A DNA stretch of 64,000 bases from Reticulitermes speratus (GCA_021186555.1 JAJKFL010000005.1:47457135-47521134); one strand, 5' to 3'; positions 46,556-58,150 are shown, numbered from the stretch's first letter. Notes: generated by a model from the letters alone, not told the origin. Numbers and translations are program-made.

Positions 46556-47600
46556 CGTATTTTTCACTTTTCCGGAGCGCGCAATCTGCTTCACGCACAG
46601 GCCTCCTTGTAACTACTGTCAATTCAATATCGTTACCTGCGACGACACGTAATTACATTTTGACCCTTCATATCTTGCAGCTTTCTTTGCTGTAAATTAA
46701 TTCCGATATATATTCTGCTCTCCTGATGAACTTTCTGTCCCACCACAGGGTCACTGTCGATTTTTGAGAATGTAACTCTCAGTGATAATTTGTTGTGTGT
46801 GTTTATATATACATATATTATATATATATCGTTCTGGGCCGCTTCGATGAATGTTGAGGTCATTACCCTTTCTTAATGGGAACTGAAAGTGCAGCTATTC
46901 ATTTATTTGTGCCTTCATGAGAAAACAGAGAGTTCGGCTCGTCGAAGTAGAAAAATGTATCATAAATTAAGTTATAAACAGATTTAAAATGAAATGTCCT
47001 GATAAGATACGAGTACGATACGAGAGGCTACATACAGCCTACACGGAACAGGCCATGAATAAAGATGTACTTCCATGACGTTCGTGACAAAAGCCATAAT
47101 GTAGCAACTATGTGCTGTACAAGCTTGATTAGTTTTATGAAATCCGAAAACAACAGAAAGGCGTACCTCTGTATTTCTACCTTAATGACGTGTAGCCTTC
47201 TAACGATTTTTATTCACACTTTAAATTGTACGAGTAATACAGCCGACACATTCACGGCTGCAGGAGGAAGTGACATGTCTCGCCTGTTGTTAAGCAAGAT
47301 ACCTATCGTCTCTGCAAACTGAGCTAACATCACACTCACAGCAGACCAATCGCACAGTTGTGACTACGCTCTCAACGGCTCATTATCAACAGGTATTGCT
47401 ACAGTGTCAGTTGCTGCCTACACAGCAATAAGCCTTTTGCAAGTACCTACTGTTCTAAAACCATGCTAGGTTCTACATGTCAGGAAAGTAACAAAGGAAC
47501 ATATTTACTGAAGACTTAACGAACAAAAACTACATACTGCTCTTATAGATTTAGTCAACGAAAAAGGCGGTGTAGCTACACAACACTCAATGCTCTCAGT
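46556..47600. other. Mosaic intergenic sequence with a junction near 47,143
   Basis: Before about 47,143 it follows 24,950-25,540; after it follows 1,830-2,290. No gene. Confidence 0.55.
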
Positions 47601-47619
47601 GCGTCAGAATATTATACAG

Positions 47620-47830
47620 GTAATCGACAGGGAGATTACGGAGTAGCAACTTGGATAGGATGTGAAACTGGCAGTTGTTTGACGTACAACAATTCGTCTA
47701 CAGGGCCCGGTAACAATCACGACATACCTCACTAAATATGGCAGGTTTCCGGGCCGAGATGTGAACCTGGAGCCTCCCAGACACAAAGAACAGCAGTAAC
47801 AGCAACCTCACTACTACGATCAATGACAAC
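47620..47830 (-). mobile_element. Probable tRNA-derived SINE, family S5
   Basis: Paralog of 2,300-2,510. Confidence 0.4.
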
Positions 47831-48414
47831 AGTATATAACAACGAAGAAGTTTACAAGCTGTAGGTTACTGTAAATTGTATCATATTTCCCAGTCATGAT
47901 TCGTAGTTGTGTCTATATTTCAGGGGAGGAGGAATCTAAACACGGCATTGCATAAATATGACGACGTTAGTCAGGACATTAATACTTAACTCAGTCACAT
48001 AAAGAGTGTGATTTCAGCGCAACATTTCCTAGACTTCACATTTCACGCACACTACTGAATGCCGCTCACAGCGGCTGTGTTAACCTCTGAATGCACAGCA
48101 TACCTGTTTGAGTACGCTGATTCTTCTGTTCGGAGGCTTCAATATTCTCGCTGTTAATCATGTGGTTTAAAAAAGTCTATGGAATTAAGATGACGGTGCA
48201 ACATCTATTACACCCGTGGACACTGAAGGGTGTTTCGCGGCCATACGTTACGGAATGCGCAGTACAACAGGGCAAAGATGTGACAATAATAACGAGAGAA
48301 ACAAAATGAAAACACTGCAGGCATCACAAAATGTCTTCTAAATGTTATTTTATGTGTGTTGTTTGACAATACCCTCAACTGTTACGATTATATGGCGTCG
48401 GTGACAGATGAATG

Positions 48415-48595
48415 AATGAGCATGGAGCGTTGGTGGAATGATAAGTATGGCAGAACCAAAGTAGTCGGAGAGAAACCTGTCTCAGTGCTACGTTCTGACC
48501 ATAAATCCCATATGGATACGGATTGTTTCGAACCTGGGCTTCCGTGGTAGAAATTCGGCGCATAACCGCCAGGGACACGGCACGACTCCGAAATG
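48415..48595 (-). mobile_element. tRNA-derived SINE, family S2
   Basis: Minus strand head with GGCGGTTATGCGCC and B box CCCAGGTTCGAAACA. Paralog of 3,995-4,175. Confidence 0.6.
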
Positions 48596-48599
48596 CTAT

Positions 48600-49600
48600 T
48601 GCAATTACTCATTATATTATTAGTATATTATTATATTCTTCATTAATTCATACAATTTTCACTTTTCTCACTGGAGCGGGCAAACTACTTCACGTGTGAC
48701 CCATACAGTCAGTACTGCCAATTCAATGTCATTCTTCCTACGGCATATAATTTCTATTTTAACTGACCATATTTCCTACTCTGGTTTGGTCTTTGTTTCC
48801 TGTAAATCAATTCCGTTATATACAGTGTTCTACTGATGAACCTGTCTGACCCGCCACACAGTCACTGTCGATTCTTCAGAACTTTCGCCCCAGTGATGAT
48901 TGTTATACATATACACATATATTCCTTATCGATATACTCGTATATATCGATAAATATTGCTATTGTGGGCCCTTATTAGTGGGTCGCAGAGGGTAGTTTG
49001 AGATTTCTTTTTGCTTTCAAGACAACACCGACAGTTCGGGTAGCTGAAATATAAAAATGTTGTTTCATAAATTTAAGGTATAATCAGATTTAAAGTTAAG
49101 GCTCGTGGTATGACCGCACAATAATGATTGAAGAGACATGCTAGGAAAGACTAGTATCACAGCCGCGATTTGAACTCTGGACCACCGAATACGACACACA
49201 AATACAGTACATTAAACACCCGACCGAGACACTCAGGAGTTCAGCATTTATGTCAACCAGCAATCAGCAGTGCAATACGTGTGACACAGAGCCACGACAG
49301 CGTGTCACTAGGCTGGCACATATGTTCTCAAACAATAGCACTAATAAATTCGGGGGTCAGTGTGTTGTACACTTAGCTACTGAAGTATCTACAGATATGC
49401 AGTAACCACTTCTTCCACCTAACTTCACCATCTATCTGTTGGTTCACACGCTGCCAATAGATCATGACGCTGACGTGAAGATGCAAGCTTGACTACAAAC
49501 AGCGTAACAGGAGCCTAAGAATTCTGATGACTCTTGTACGACAAAATGATATCACTTGACTGTGACACTGGGTAGGTGCATACTAAGGCTACTTCACAAA
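48600..49600. other. Copy of the type B upstream flank, without a gene behind it
   Basis: Follows 4,180-5,210 and is then interrupted by the Tc1/mariner-type element at 49,603. Confidence 0.5.
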
Positions 49601-49602
49601 TA

Positions 49603-50168
49603 CAGGGCATACACAAAAGAATGGTGCGGTTTCAAAAGTGAATAAAAAATTTATGTCTCACATTACACGGGCACAACATACACCGTCAGCGGCGGCAACT
49701 GTCCAAGTTTCTCATGCGCTACCAGCAGTTCGCTTCTCATGCTTACTGCGTGGCCGCGGGGCCAGTTTCAAAGATGGCGTTGCAGTAGGAGAAGGCTTTC
49801 TGTGTGCTCCGTTTTGAGGTGTCCAGATCTGTGATTACAGTGCAGCGTGCGATTTCTTTCTTTGGGGGTTCGTTAAAGACAGCGTTTATGTACCACCATT
49901 GCCCACGTCCATCCATGAAATTCGTGATCGGATAACGCATGCACTGCAGGCCATTACAGCGGACATGCTACACCGGGTCTGGGATGAGTTTGATTACAGT
50001 GTGGATGTGTGTCGTGTGACCCAGGGTGCACACATTGAAGGATTGTAATTACCAACTGAGAAACTTGGACAGTTGCCGCCGCTGACGGTGTATGTTGTAC
50101 CCGTGTAATGTGAGACATAAATTTTTTATTCACTTTTGAAACCGCGCCATTCTTTTGTGTATGCCCTG
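49603..50168 (+). mobile_element. Tc1/mariner-type deletion derivative with 112-bp inverted repeats
   Basis: It has 112-bp terminal inverted repeats (49,603-49,714 and 50,057-50,168, starting CAGGGCATACACAAAAGAAT), flanked by TA on both sides. Inside, a transposase start (ATG 49,774, with EKAFCVLRFEVSRSVITVQRA) is joined at about 49,851 to a transposase end (DFFLWGFVKD...RVTQGAHIEGL, stop 50,046-50,048). The two parts lie in different frames and the start has an early TAG. The middle with the catalytic DDE residues is gone, so it can move only with a helper. The superfamily is inferred from the TA target and the DFFLWG motif. Confidence 0.85.
49774..50048 (+). pseudogene. Transposase remnant: N-terminus joined to C-terminus
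   Basis: About 25 codons of the DNA-binding start and 66 codons of the end remain. The original length of such transposases is ~340 residues. The TAG at codon 5 and the frame change at the junction rule out a product. Confidence 0.75.
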
Positions 50169-50430
50169 TATAGGACTGTGTCCCGACAGAGCCATATTGC
50201 TAAGTATTTAGATTTCTCATTCACTTTTACATTACACGGCGCAATCGTGTTTAACTGACACATACAGTGCTGTGCTCCTGCCGTGTCCGATCGTGTCGTG
50301 TCGCTAAAGATACAGTTTACGTCCTTCTAGTTTGAATTAGACAGCGAGGCACTATTTGATTCAAATAAACAACACAATATGTTCCGTTCAGCACAACTTA
50401 TATTTAATATATTTAATATCCACTCAAACA
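50169..50430. other. Intergenic sequence, no gene seen
   Basis: Contains a TCGTGTCGTGTCG short repeat near 50,293. No homology noted apart from the left end of the fold-back region that starts near 50,360. Confidence 0.35.
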
Positions 50431-50467
50431 CGGCATGTTTCGGCCCTTAGACCATCAACAGGTGTGC
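50431..50467 (-). ncRNA. Decayed hammerhead-like motif, left partner
   Basis: Minus strand: ACAC, CTGTTGA (one base off CTGANGA), stem II GGTC/GGCC, GAAAC, ATG, then GTGT pairing with ACAC. The GTA cleavage word is lost. Confidence 0.35.
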
Positions 50468-50802
50468 CATATCAGAAGATTCTGTACAAGGCAAAAGTGT
50501 AAAATTTGTGAGACCTCACAAAATATCAAATAATATGCGAGTAATTGTTAAAAAGGATATTGTAACTTGTACTTGTCATAGCTCTGATGCGTAATCTGAG
50601 GTTAAAAAATACTTAAATTAAAATTGAAAAACTTAGTTCAAAAATCTTTAAAATTTATAAATCCTTGTGTCCTGGTTTCTGATTAATTATTGGCTTTCCA
50701 GTAGGTTCAATGCAGGACGTAAGATGGTTGTCTGCTTAAAACTTATATATTATCCCATTAGATGCGATGTCTGTTTTAATGTATTCAAAAATAGATAAGG
50801 TC

Positions 50803-50838
50803 GAGTAATGACTGTGTAACTTCACATAGTCATTACTC
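50803..50838. repeat. Inverted repeat at the centre of the hammerhead-flanked region
   Basis: GAGTAATGACTGTG and its near reverse complement CACATAGTCATTACTC lie a few bases apart, midway between the two outward-facing hammerhead-like motifs. Confidence 0.6.
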
Positions 50839-50932
50839 TGTATGTACTGTACAGAGATATCACATAGGGAATAACATCGGGTACCACAGCCAGGGTAACA
50901 CGCTGCACGCTGCGTACGTCTATAGAGGATGA

Positions 50933-50974
50933 CTCCGTGATATGGCTGAGAAAGTCAGCCGAAACATGTAGGAG
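50933..50974 (+). ncRNA. Hammerhead-like motif with perfect stems and a mutated core
   Basis: Plus strand: CTCC, GTGATAT in the place of CTGATGA, a perfect six-pair stem II GGCTGA/TCAGCC, GAAAC, AT, GTA, GGAG. Stem I is CTCC/GGAG. The stems identify the fold, but the core box is altered, so cleavage is unlikely. Confidence 0.4.
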
Positions 50975-51490
50975 CATATAGAATTGGTGTGCAGTACTTG
51001 TTATCAATAAACAGTATATGTTCATGAAGTTTGTTTCCACAGTGCTTAACACTCAAAAATAAAACTGCAGCTGGAGTGAATTAGCTACCACGCGGACTTT
51101 CACGGAGAACTAATTTATTGAGTGAAATGCCAGCAACACTGCACGGTCGGAGCACAGTACTGCGTGTGAGAATTGTTGTGGCACGACGCAGTCTGCGCGA
51201 GATTTGTGTGCAGTAGAAAAACTGCCCTGTATGTAAGAATTGTGTGACGTCAAGTCACGAGAAGACAAACATTACACTCTTCGGCCGAACACATAAACAG
51301 GGAAGCGTGCAAGGAAACAAACATTGTTAGACCTTTGGAATTCAGGTCAGGAATATCTCACCAAGACGTTCTTTGATATAGGAAACATCATTAAAAACAT
51401 CTTCATTACAATCAACTGGAAGTATTAAATTAAGCGAACAAATATAAACTCTTCAATTTCAAAAAAGCTTCAAACTGATTTCTTGCATTA
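50975..51490. other. Upstream region of the type B pseudogene, part 1
   Basis: No gene. About 51,350-51,420 (CTTTGATATAGGAAACAT) resembles the type B upstream block at 5,510-5,560. Confidence 0.4.
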
Positions 51491-51494
51491 CTAA

Positions 51495-52045
51495 TTTACT
51501 AACTAACTAAATAACTCCATGGAGCAGAGTCCATCTGTGAACAAAAAATTCCTCAGCTAGCGAAGATAATCGCCTCATCTTATGGAACAAGAAGATTCAT
51601 TGCCGTGCAAAGAAACCCACACGTCGCTGTCCTGAGCCAGATTCTTCCATTCATACGCCAATATCTTATACCTTTAAATCCATTTCAATATTATCGTCAC
51701 ATCTACGTCTATGTCTTAAAAGTGGCCATTTTTCCCTCAGGTTTCCCCACCGAAATCCTGTATGCAACTCCACTCTCCCCCATCGCGAAACATGCCCACA
51801 ACATATCATTCTACTTGACATTTTCATATCCCAAATAAATGTTGGTCTGCAGTACATCTCATGAAACTCCTTATTTTGTAATTTCCTCCAGTCCCCTGTT
51901 ACCTCGTCCAAGTTACACCAGAATATGTTCCTCGGCACCGTAATTTCGAATACCCTCATTCTAATTTCCTTCCAATTTATTGTATTACTCTGTAAATCTC
52001 TTTTTAGCTTACACATAAAGTATTCACACAAGGTCACAGGACACT
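51495..52045 (-). mobile_element. 3' end of a LINE, family L3, with (TTAG)n tail
   Basis: The minus strand starts near 52,040 and encodes a degenerate RT C-terminus (NIFWCNLDEVTGDWRKLQNKE, then CCGHVSRWGRVELHTGF), ending in TTAG repeats at about 51,500-51,515. It is inserted in the type B upstream flank. Confidence 0.7.
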
Positions 52046-52424
52046 TAATTTATAATAATTATTCATAAAATGCATCTGGAGCTTGAGATCAGAAAACACA
52101 ACACAAACACTACTAAAAAGATAGTGTGCAAATAAAAATATACCCAAAAGTGGATGTGCATCTAATACAAACGGCACATTCCATACACTCCATTACCAAA
52201 ACAATATTTCAACAGTGTTACTTTCCAAACACGTAGTGAATTTAGTCTTCAATATAATAATTTGATAACAGGGAATGCTAAGCCACATACAATCGTCAAA
52301 TTCTCAAATTCTGAGACAAACTTTCATTGTTTTCACATCAAAACTAGCGTCTATTCTACTTAAGTTTGAAAAAAAACAACGTTTTCACGCTTCTAAATAA
52401 TTATTTTTTGTCCATTCGTTACAG

Positions 52425-54468
52425 ATGGCAGCATTACAAACTAGACTGAAGATGCACGGGACATTCCTTACTTTGATAGTAATTGCAGTATCTACTGTGA
52501 ATACAGACAATAACTTCTTTCCTAATACGGAGGATCAACAAATAGCCCTGTGTATACAGACAATTGTACACCAGTACTTCACAAAAGGGCGTACTACTCT
52601 TGTTTTATGCCCAGTGATGAACAACCTACTGGAAGATCCCTTCATTCTCTTCTACCATATTATAACAATCTTGCGCTGGTAAGTTTAACATTAACAAAGT
52701 TACATGACAATGTCAGCTGGCCGCTTCGCTTGTTCCCACCAGAGATAACATTGCATGGAGTGGTTGAGACAACTCACAGCTACATAATTTTCACATGGCC
52801 AGAACGTAAAGACAGTGACGTCACGGGGGCACCTAGAAGCCAAGTACAGACGCTGAAAGAGGTTTGAGGGTCCGTCATGGAATCCTCGAGGGAAGTTTCT
52901 CGTCGTAGTAGCTGATAATGACGGTGTTTCTCCGAGGGAACTGGGCCTGCAGATAGATGTGGAATTGTGGAAAGAACACAGTATTATTGACTGCACAATA
53001 CTGACCGTTGTTCGTGATAAATATCTGCCGATCAATGGCAGCATTACACTGATGTACTGAAAAAGGACACTTTGGACCTGTACACAGGATTCCCATACCA
53101 ACGTGCAAAATGTGGAGACGTTACAGACATCACTCTATTGGATCAGTGGCATCTGCATAACGGAACGTTTATACACAACGCCAACTTATTCCCTCTGAAA
53201 ACTCCAGACATCTTTCACGGCTGCCAAATTAGAGTTGGTACTTTTGGAATACCACCGTATGTGATCTTAACAGGAAATAGCACAGACAGCGATGGCAATG
53301 TTGTGTACAACTTAAGTGGCTTAGCTGTACAGAACCTTCTTCTCGCCGTCGATACTATGAATGCCACAGTCGTGTTTCTTAAGCCGTCTGTAAGTCTAAC
53401 AATAGAAGACGCTTTATATGAAGGAGGGAATTTAGCGGCCGGGAGGTCTGATATTGTAATTGGAACACTGCCATTAACGGCAGGATTAGTGTCATCATGG
53501 TTTGAACCAACTATTCCTTATGAGTATGCTGCCGCTAAATGGTTCGTTCCTTGTCCGAAATCTGTCTCAAGAATGGAAAACGTCATGACGACATACACAT
53601 TACCCGTGTGGTTAGCAATGGCCACTGTCCTCGTTCTAACAGCTATAGTATGGTGGTGTTTAGCTAACTGGCGGCACAGTGATTTGAAGGATTCACGGAC
53701 ATTCCAAACACTGTCTTACTGTTTATACAATTCTTGGGCTGTTTCTATGGCGTCTCTGCTACAAATATACCTAATACCTGGAAGTTCCGATTTCTGTTCC
53801 TCCTTTACGTATGTTATTGTTTCGCTATGAGCACTGTGTTCCAGGCATTCTTCATATCTTATCTCGTTGAACCGGGGTATGGAAAGAAATTTGAGACTTT
53901 TGACGAACTGCTACAGTCCAGCGTGATTATGGATATAACAATGCCCTGGAATTTGGAATGCGAGCACGTCCTACGAGGAACACCTGAGATTCCCTTCCTG
54001 GAGGCGGCAGGACTGCAATGATATGAGGGAATGCATGGAACGCATTGTGAATCACTCTCAATTGTGTACTATAAGTGATCCACGGTTTAGTCAGTACCTC
54101 GCCACTGAAATTGGTATTCGAGACGTCGGTAAATACCTGTGTACCCTCGAAGAGAATTTGATGACTACTGGTTTCGTTTCCGTGTTACGTAACGGAAGTC
54201 CGTTCTTGTACAGACTGAACGTACTGACAAGGCGCTCTCTGGAAGGAGGATTTCTGGGCCGATATTGGGCACAACTCATCTGGTCAGCGAATTTAGGAAG
54301 CAAGGCGAAATTTACTGATGAAAAAAATTTGTATTTTGTATTTTCACTTTCTCACTTGAGCCCTGCATTCTGTATTCTGGCGTTTGGCTATGTGTTAAGT
54401 CAGCTGTGTTTTTTGCCGAAATATTTGTCAAATGGATTGCCAAGATACAGAACTATGAGCTGGACTGA
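52425..54468 (+). pseudogene. Type B ionotropic receptor pseudogene with about seven frameshifts
   Basis: Begins with ATG after the acceptor GTTACAG. Relative to 5,787 and 39,842 one-base changes lie near 52,604 (loss), 52,864 (gain), 53,040 (loss), 53,749 (GGG to GG), 53,926 (loss), 53,960 (loss) and 54,400 (loss). Between them all IR parts are present: signal peptide, N-terminal region, S1 (from ~53,220), M1 (~53,590-53,670), pore, M3 ending FISYLVEPGYGKK, S2, and the last helix at SHLSPAFCILAFGY. Corrected for the last loss it ends with TGA at 54,466-54,468; read through uncorrected, the frame runs to 54,511. Its S1 part after ~53,400 is the most diverged of the type B genes (ALYEGGNLAAGRSDIVIG). 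Confidence 0.85.
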
Positions 54469-55160
54469 GGTTCCAAAGCGATGGTATTGTGAACTGAAAA
54501 CAGCACTGTAGCCTACATGTCGCAGCATTCAGAAACTAATTTTTGCGACGCATAAATCAGTCAAGTTGAAAGACAGAAATATTTTGATTTTGTTTAAGCG
54601 TAAAAAATAATACATAACTGAAAAAGGATTATTGAAATAAAACTGTATTAAAGATATAACAGATTATTCACTGCCGTCAAACAAAATTAAAATATTATAC
54701 TGTATCCAATTTGTTCACACTTGTCATATATATATGCTTATTCACAGTCGATTACTCTGAATATGAAAGCCACAATTTCGCCCAAAACATCGATACTGTA
54801 AACCAACGTTTTAGCACGCTTAGTTCGAGTCCGGTCTCCAACCCAGAGTTTAGTAGACTAACAAATGAAACACGTCAGTTTCCTTCATATTTAAAAACAT
54901 TCACTACATTTGTGCTGTTACGTGATTTTGCAACATTCACTCAGAATCAGTCAGATCTGTAAAAATGTCAGTGAAAGTTTGTGTGAATTCTGCGAGACAA
55001 ATTATAAAGTCTACAAGACGTGTTAACTTTTCCTTTGCAACTTACGTAAATTAAACTAAGAAATATTCTTACATAAGTGCACAAATTAATAGGTAGTTGT
55101 GCATAAATTTAAAAATTTGTGTGTCATACAATGATGTTATTAAAAACTCATCTGAGTGAA
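54469..55160. other. 3' flank of the type B pseudogene
   Basis: About 54,740-55,060 is a diverged form of the common IR 3' flank and also resembles 9,712-9,990. No gene. Confidence 0.45.
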
Positions 55161-55164
55161 AGAA

Positions 55165-55345
55165 TAATTTAATGGATATGAATCGTTGGCGGGAAGATAC
55201 TGAGAGAGAGAAAGCGAATTACTTCCAGAAAACCCTGCCCCACAACTCCTTCGTCCACCGCAAATTCCACATGCACGGCCTGGGATTGAAACCAGGCCTC
55301 CAACATGACAGACTGTCGACCAAGCGCCTAAGCCATGGCTTGAGA
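55165..55345 (-). mobile_element. tRNA-derived SINE, family S2
   Basis: Minus strand head CCATGGCTTAGGCGCTTGG and B box CTGGTTTCAATCCCAGG, then the body. Related to 10,145-10,310. Confidence 0.55.
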
Positions 55346-55656
55346 AATTATGGCATTCGGTTCGTCTTCAGTGGTATAAAGTTATACCAACTTTCGTAAC
55401 TGCAAAACAGGAAGCGTTAACTTGAAAGATAATTGTGATGTGTTTCTTGGAACGGCAGAAATTTAATTTTTATATTCAAGCTCAACCATTTAAAGCCCAG
55501 TGGTCAGTATATGTACCACCAGGTTTAACATTCACAAATTATATGTTCTGCCTACACAGTGTATTTAGGTTTTTTGTGTGGTTCTACGGGTTATTGTGTT
55601 TTTACCGCACAGAAAGTGAAACCTTACGTCACCTACACCACCTACTTGAATAACAT

Positions 55657-56017
55657 GGGTATTCTGGACAGCGACAAGTATGTGTGCATCCTGGACGAGA
55701 ATTTAGTGTCAGTTGGTCTCACTTCCCTGTTACGTAACGGCAGTCCTTTCTTGAGCAGACTGAACATACTGACAAGACGGTCTCTGGAAGGAGGACTTCT
55801 GTGTCGATATTGGGTAAAACGCATCTGGATAACGAATTTAAGAAGCAAAATGAGACTTGTCGATGATGAAAAACATTTGTATTTTGTATTCTCACTTTCT
55901 CACTTAAAAACCTGCATTCGTGTTCTGGCATTTGACTTTGTGTTAAGTTCAGTCGCTTTTCTCGCAGAAGTATTTGTCAAGTCGATTCCGAAGGTACACA
56001 AGAGTGGGCTGGTCTGA
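55657..56017 (+). pseudogene. C-terminal stub of a type B ionotropic receptor
   Basis: Contains only the last ~120 codons: the end of S2 (KYVCILDENLVSVGLTSLLRNGSPFLSRLN, RRSLEGGLLCRYW) and the last helix (CIRVLAFDFVLSSVAFLAEVFVKS), stop 56,015-56,017. Directly in front, about 55,580-55,655 resembles the far-upstream type B flank (TTATTGTGTTTTAC, AAAGTG, CGTCACCT), so ~85% of the gene plus part of its upstream region was deleted in one step. The frame is open from 55,559 through the junction, but there is no signal peptide, pore or M1-M3, so a channel cannot form. Confidence 0.8.
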
Positions 56018-56984
56018 GTATCCATAGCGACGTTGCTGTGGATCGAAAAGGGTGCTGCTGTCTCACCATTCAGAAACAAGCTTTCCCACGTGTAAGTGTG
56101 AAGTTTAAAAGGCAGAGGTATTGTTACGTGCCGTGTTATAGAACTGGCGAGCAGGGGTCATCTAACGTGTTAAGCCCTCTCCCATAATTCCTTATTTTCC
56201 ACCTCCCTAACTTATCCTCCTCCGTCTTATCCCCGACTACCTTAGGCAATCACTCCGTGTGAAACGTTTAACCTCATAGCTTATTCCTTAATTTTGTTTC
56301 GGACATTGAATTCTAAATTATTGTGCCTCGGGATGAGGGTGCTGTGCGGTGTTTGGCTTGATCTGTCATTCTGTCGTTTGTGTCAGAGTTTCCGGCAACA
56401 CCATACAACTGTTTTATTCTGTGTTTACAAGAGCTGATGTCAAGTGGGGAATTTTTAATCTTGTGTTCGTTAAATGTGTGTGTTCCGACAACTAAACTCT
56501 ATTTGGTTCTTGTTATTTCTAATTTATTTTACAATAAATATGCTAATTATTATTCATTTAATTCTTGTTTCTCATGTGATATTACCTGCTCGATATTTTC
56601 CCACCAATGCTTCGACGCGTTCCCTCATTATGGTGAGTGAGTTTTGTATTGCAAATTGCATACCATTAACACATATGGGAGGGGACGAGGTATCAGTTAT
56701 GGTGTCTCAGCGTCAGAATTATCACTGAACTGAATAAATACTGAGGAACTGAAATGTATTAAATACATGAGAGATATTTCTCTTTCGTAAAGCAAAATTA
56801 AAGGTTATGCTGCATTTTAATAGTTCAAAATTCAGTCACCTCGGTGTGTCTGTTTAGGATCGATTATCCTGGACATGGAAGCTGCATACCCGTCCGAAAC
56901 ATGGGCAATGTAAACCGGCGTTTTTAACAGGCCTAGTCCGGGTACATGCTTCAACCTAGAATTTAGTAGAGAAAAACCTGCCGG
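56018..56984. other. Unique sequence, then an IR 3' flank fragment
   Basis: About 56,740-56,980 resembles the common IR 3' flank (GAAACATGGGCAATGTAAACC is its form of CGAAATATGGATACGCTAACC). No gene in 56,018-56,740. Confidence 0.45.
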
Positions 56985-57090
56985 ACGCTGTTTGGTCCAC
57001 AACGAATTCCGCGTGCTCCGCCTGGTTTTGAATCCAGGCTTCCGTGAAGACAGACGGACGACTAACTGCCTAAGCCACGGCACGGACCAA
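56985..57090 (-). mobile_element. tRNA-derived SINE, family S2, head part
   Basis: Minus strand: CCGTGGCTTAGGCAGTTAGTCG and B box CCTGGATTCAAAACC. Confidence 0.55.
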
Positions 57091-57365
57091 GTACGGCGTT
57101 AGGTTCGAACGTCAGTGGCAAAAGTCATGCCAAATTTCATAAAAATGTATCAAAGTTTTCAACAGTTGAAAGACAGGAAAAAGGACACTGACATTTGGCT
57201 TTAGTTGTTTCTGTGCACAACAAGCAATGTGTCTGACACCATACGGAGCAGAGAAGTTTACTTTCTTTTAAGTTCTAGGAGATTCTCTTCCATTTACTAC
57301 CAAAGAGCAAGAAAGAATCCAGCTGCATCACGTCTTCATGGCGCGGTGGTAAAATATTTAAACAG

Positions 57366-57412
57366 AGTGCTTGATGATGTCTCCTTCATACGTTAGCCGA
57401 AACAAGTAGCTT
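57366..57412 (+). ncRNA. Degenerate hammerhead-like motif
   Basis: Plus strand: TTGATGA (one base off), an unpaired middle, CGAAAC, AA, GTA, GC. Only the conserved boxes are recognisable. Confidence 0.2.
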
Positions 57413-57579
57413 AATAAATTTCAACGTATTATGCGAAGATTGTTGCGATTGATGATAGTCTCCTTACCTTTGTGTGTTTATATCGCAACGGGCTGTCACA
57501 CCTAAAAATAACAGAGGGAAACTTCACATTAACGTTCTTATTTTTACTGGAGTGGAGTCATACTAACTCCCTGGGTACT

Positions 57580-58080
57580 AACTAACTAACTCCATGGAGC
57601 AGAGTTCTTCTTGAGAAATTAACAGGTCGTCAGCTAGTCAAGAATTCCCCGCGTTTTATGGAACCCGAAGGTTCATTACCGCATTCACAAGAGCCCGCCA
57701 CCTGTCCCTATCCTCAGCCATATCAATTCAGGCCACGCCCTCCCATCCCACTTCTTGAAGATCCATTTATAATATTATCCTCCCATCTAAGCCTGGGTCT
57801 CCAAGTGGTCTCCTTCCCTCAGGTCTCCCCACCAAAATCCTGTATGCATCCTCCCCTCCCCCATACGTACTACATACCCCGCTCACCTCATTCTTCTTGA
57901 TTTGATCACCCGAATAATATTTGGTGATGAGTACAGATCATTAAGTTCCTCGTTATGTAGTCTTCTGCACTCCCCTGTTGCCTCATCCCTCTTAGGCCCA
58001 AATATCCTCCTCAGCACCCTATTCTCGAACACCCTCAGCCTGTGTTCCTCCCTCAGTGTGAGAGACCAAGTCTCCCTTGT
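57580..58080 (-). mobile_element. 3' end of a LINE, family L3, with (TTAG)n tail
   Basis: The minus strand encodes ETWSLTLREEHRLRVFENRVLRRIFGPKRDE from about 58,075 down, then MRW-type sequence in shifted frames, ending in TAGTTAGTTAG at about 57,579-57,590. It is the clearest L3 copy in the window. Confidence 0.75.
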
Positions 58081-58150
58081 CAATTAAGAAATACTCAATG
58101 AAAACCAAGTAATGCACATTAGTTGGTTTTCATTGAGCAAGTCTCCCTTG
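58067..58150. repeat. Small hairpin insert between 13-bp direct repeats
   Basis: CAAGTCTCCCTTG occurs at 58,067-58,079 and 58,138-58,150. The 58 bases between hold an inverted repeat ACTCAATGAAAACCAA / TTGGTTTTCATTGAG. It interrupts the 5' end of the L3 LINE piece. Confidence 0.7.

Noticed and set aside
56108..56740. TGTTACG start suggesting a solo LTR
   Set aside because: No matching terminal end and no target duplication were found.
58093..58136. Hairpin as a transcription terminator
   Set aside because: Bacterial-type terminators do not apply in this nuclear context, and no T-run follows.
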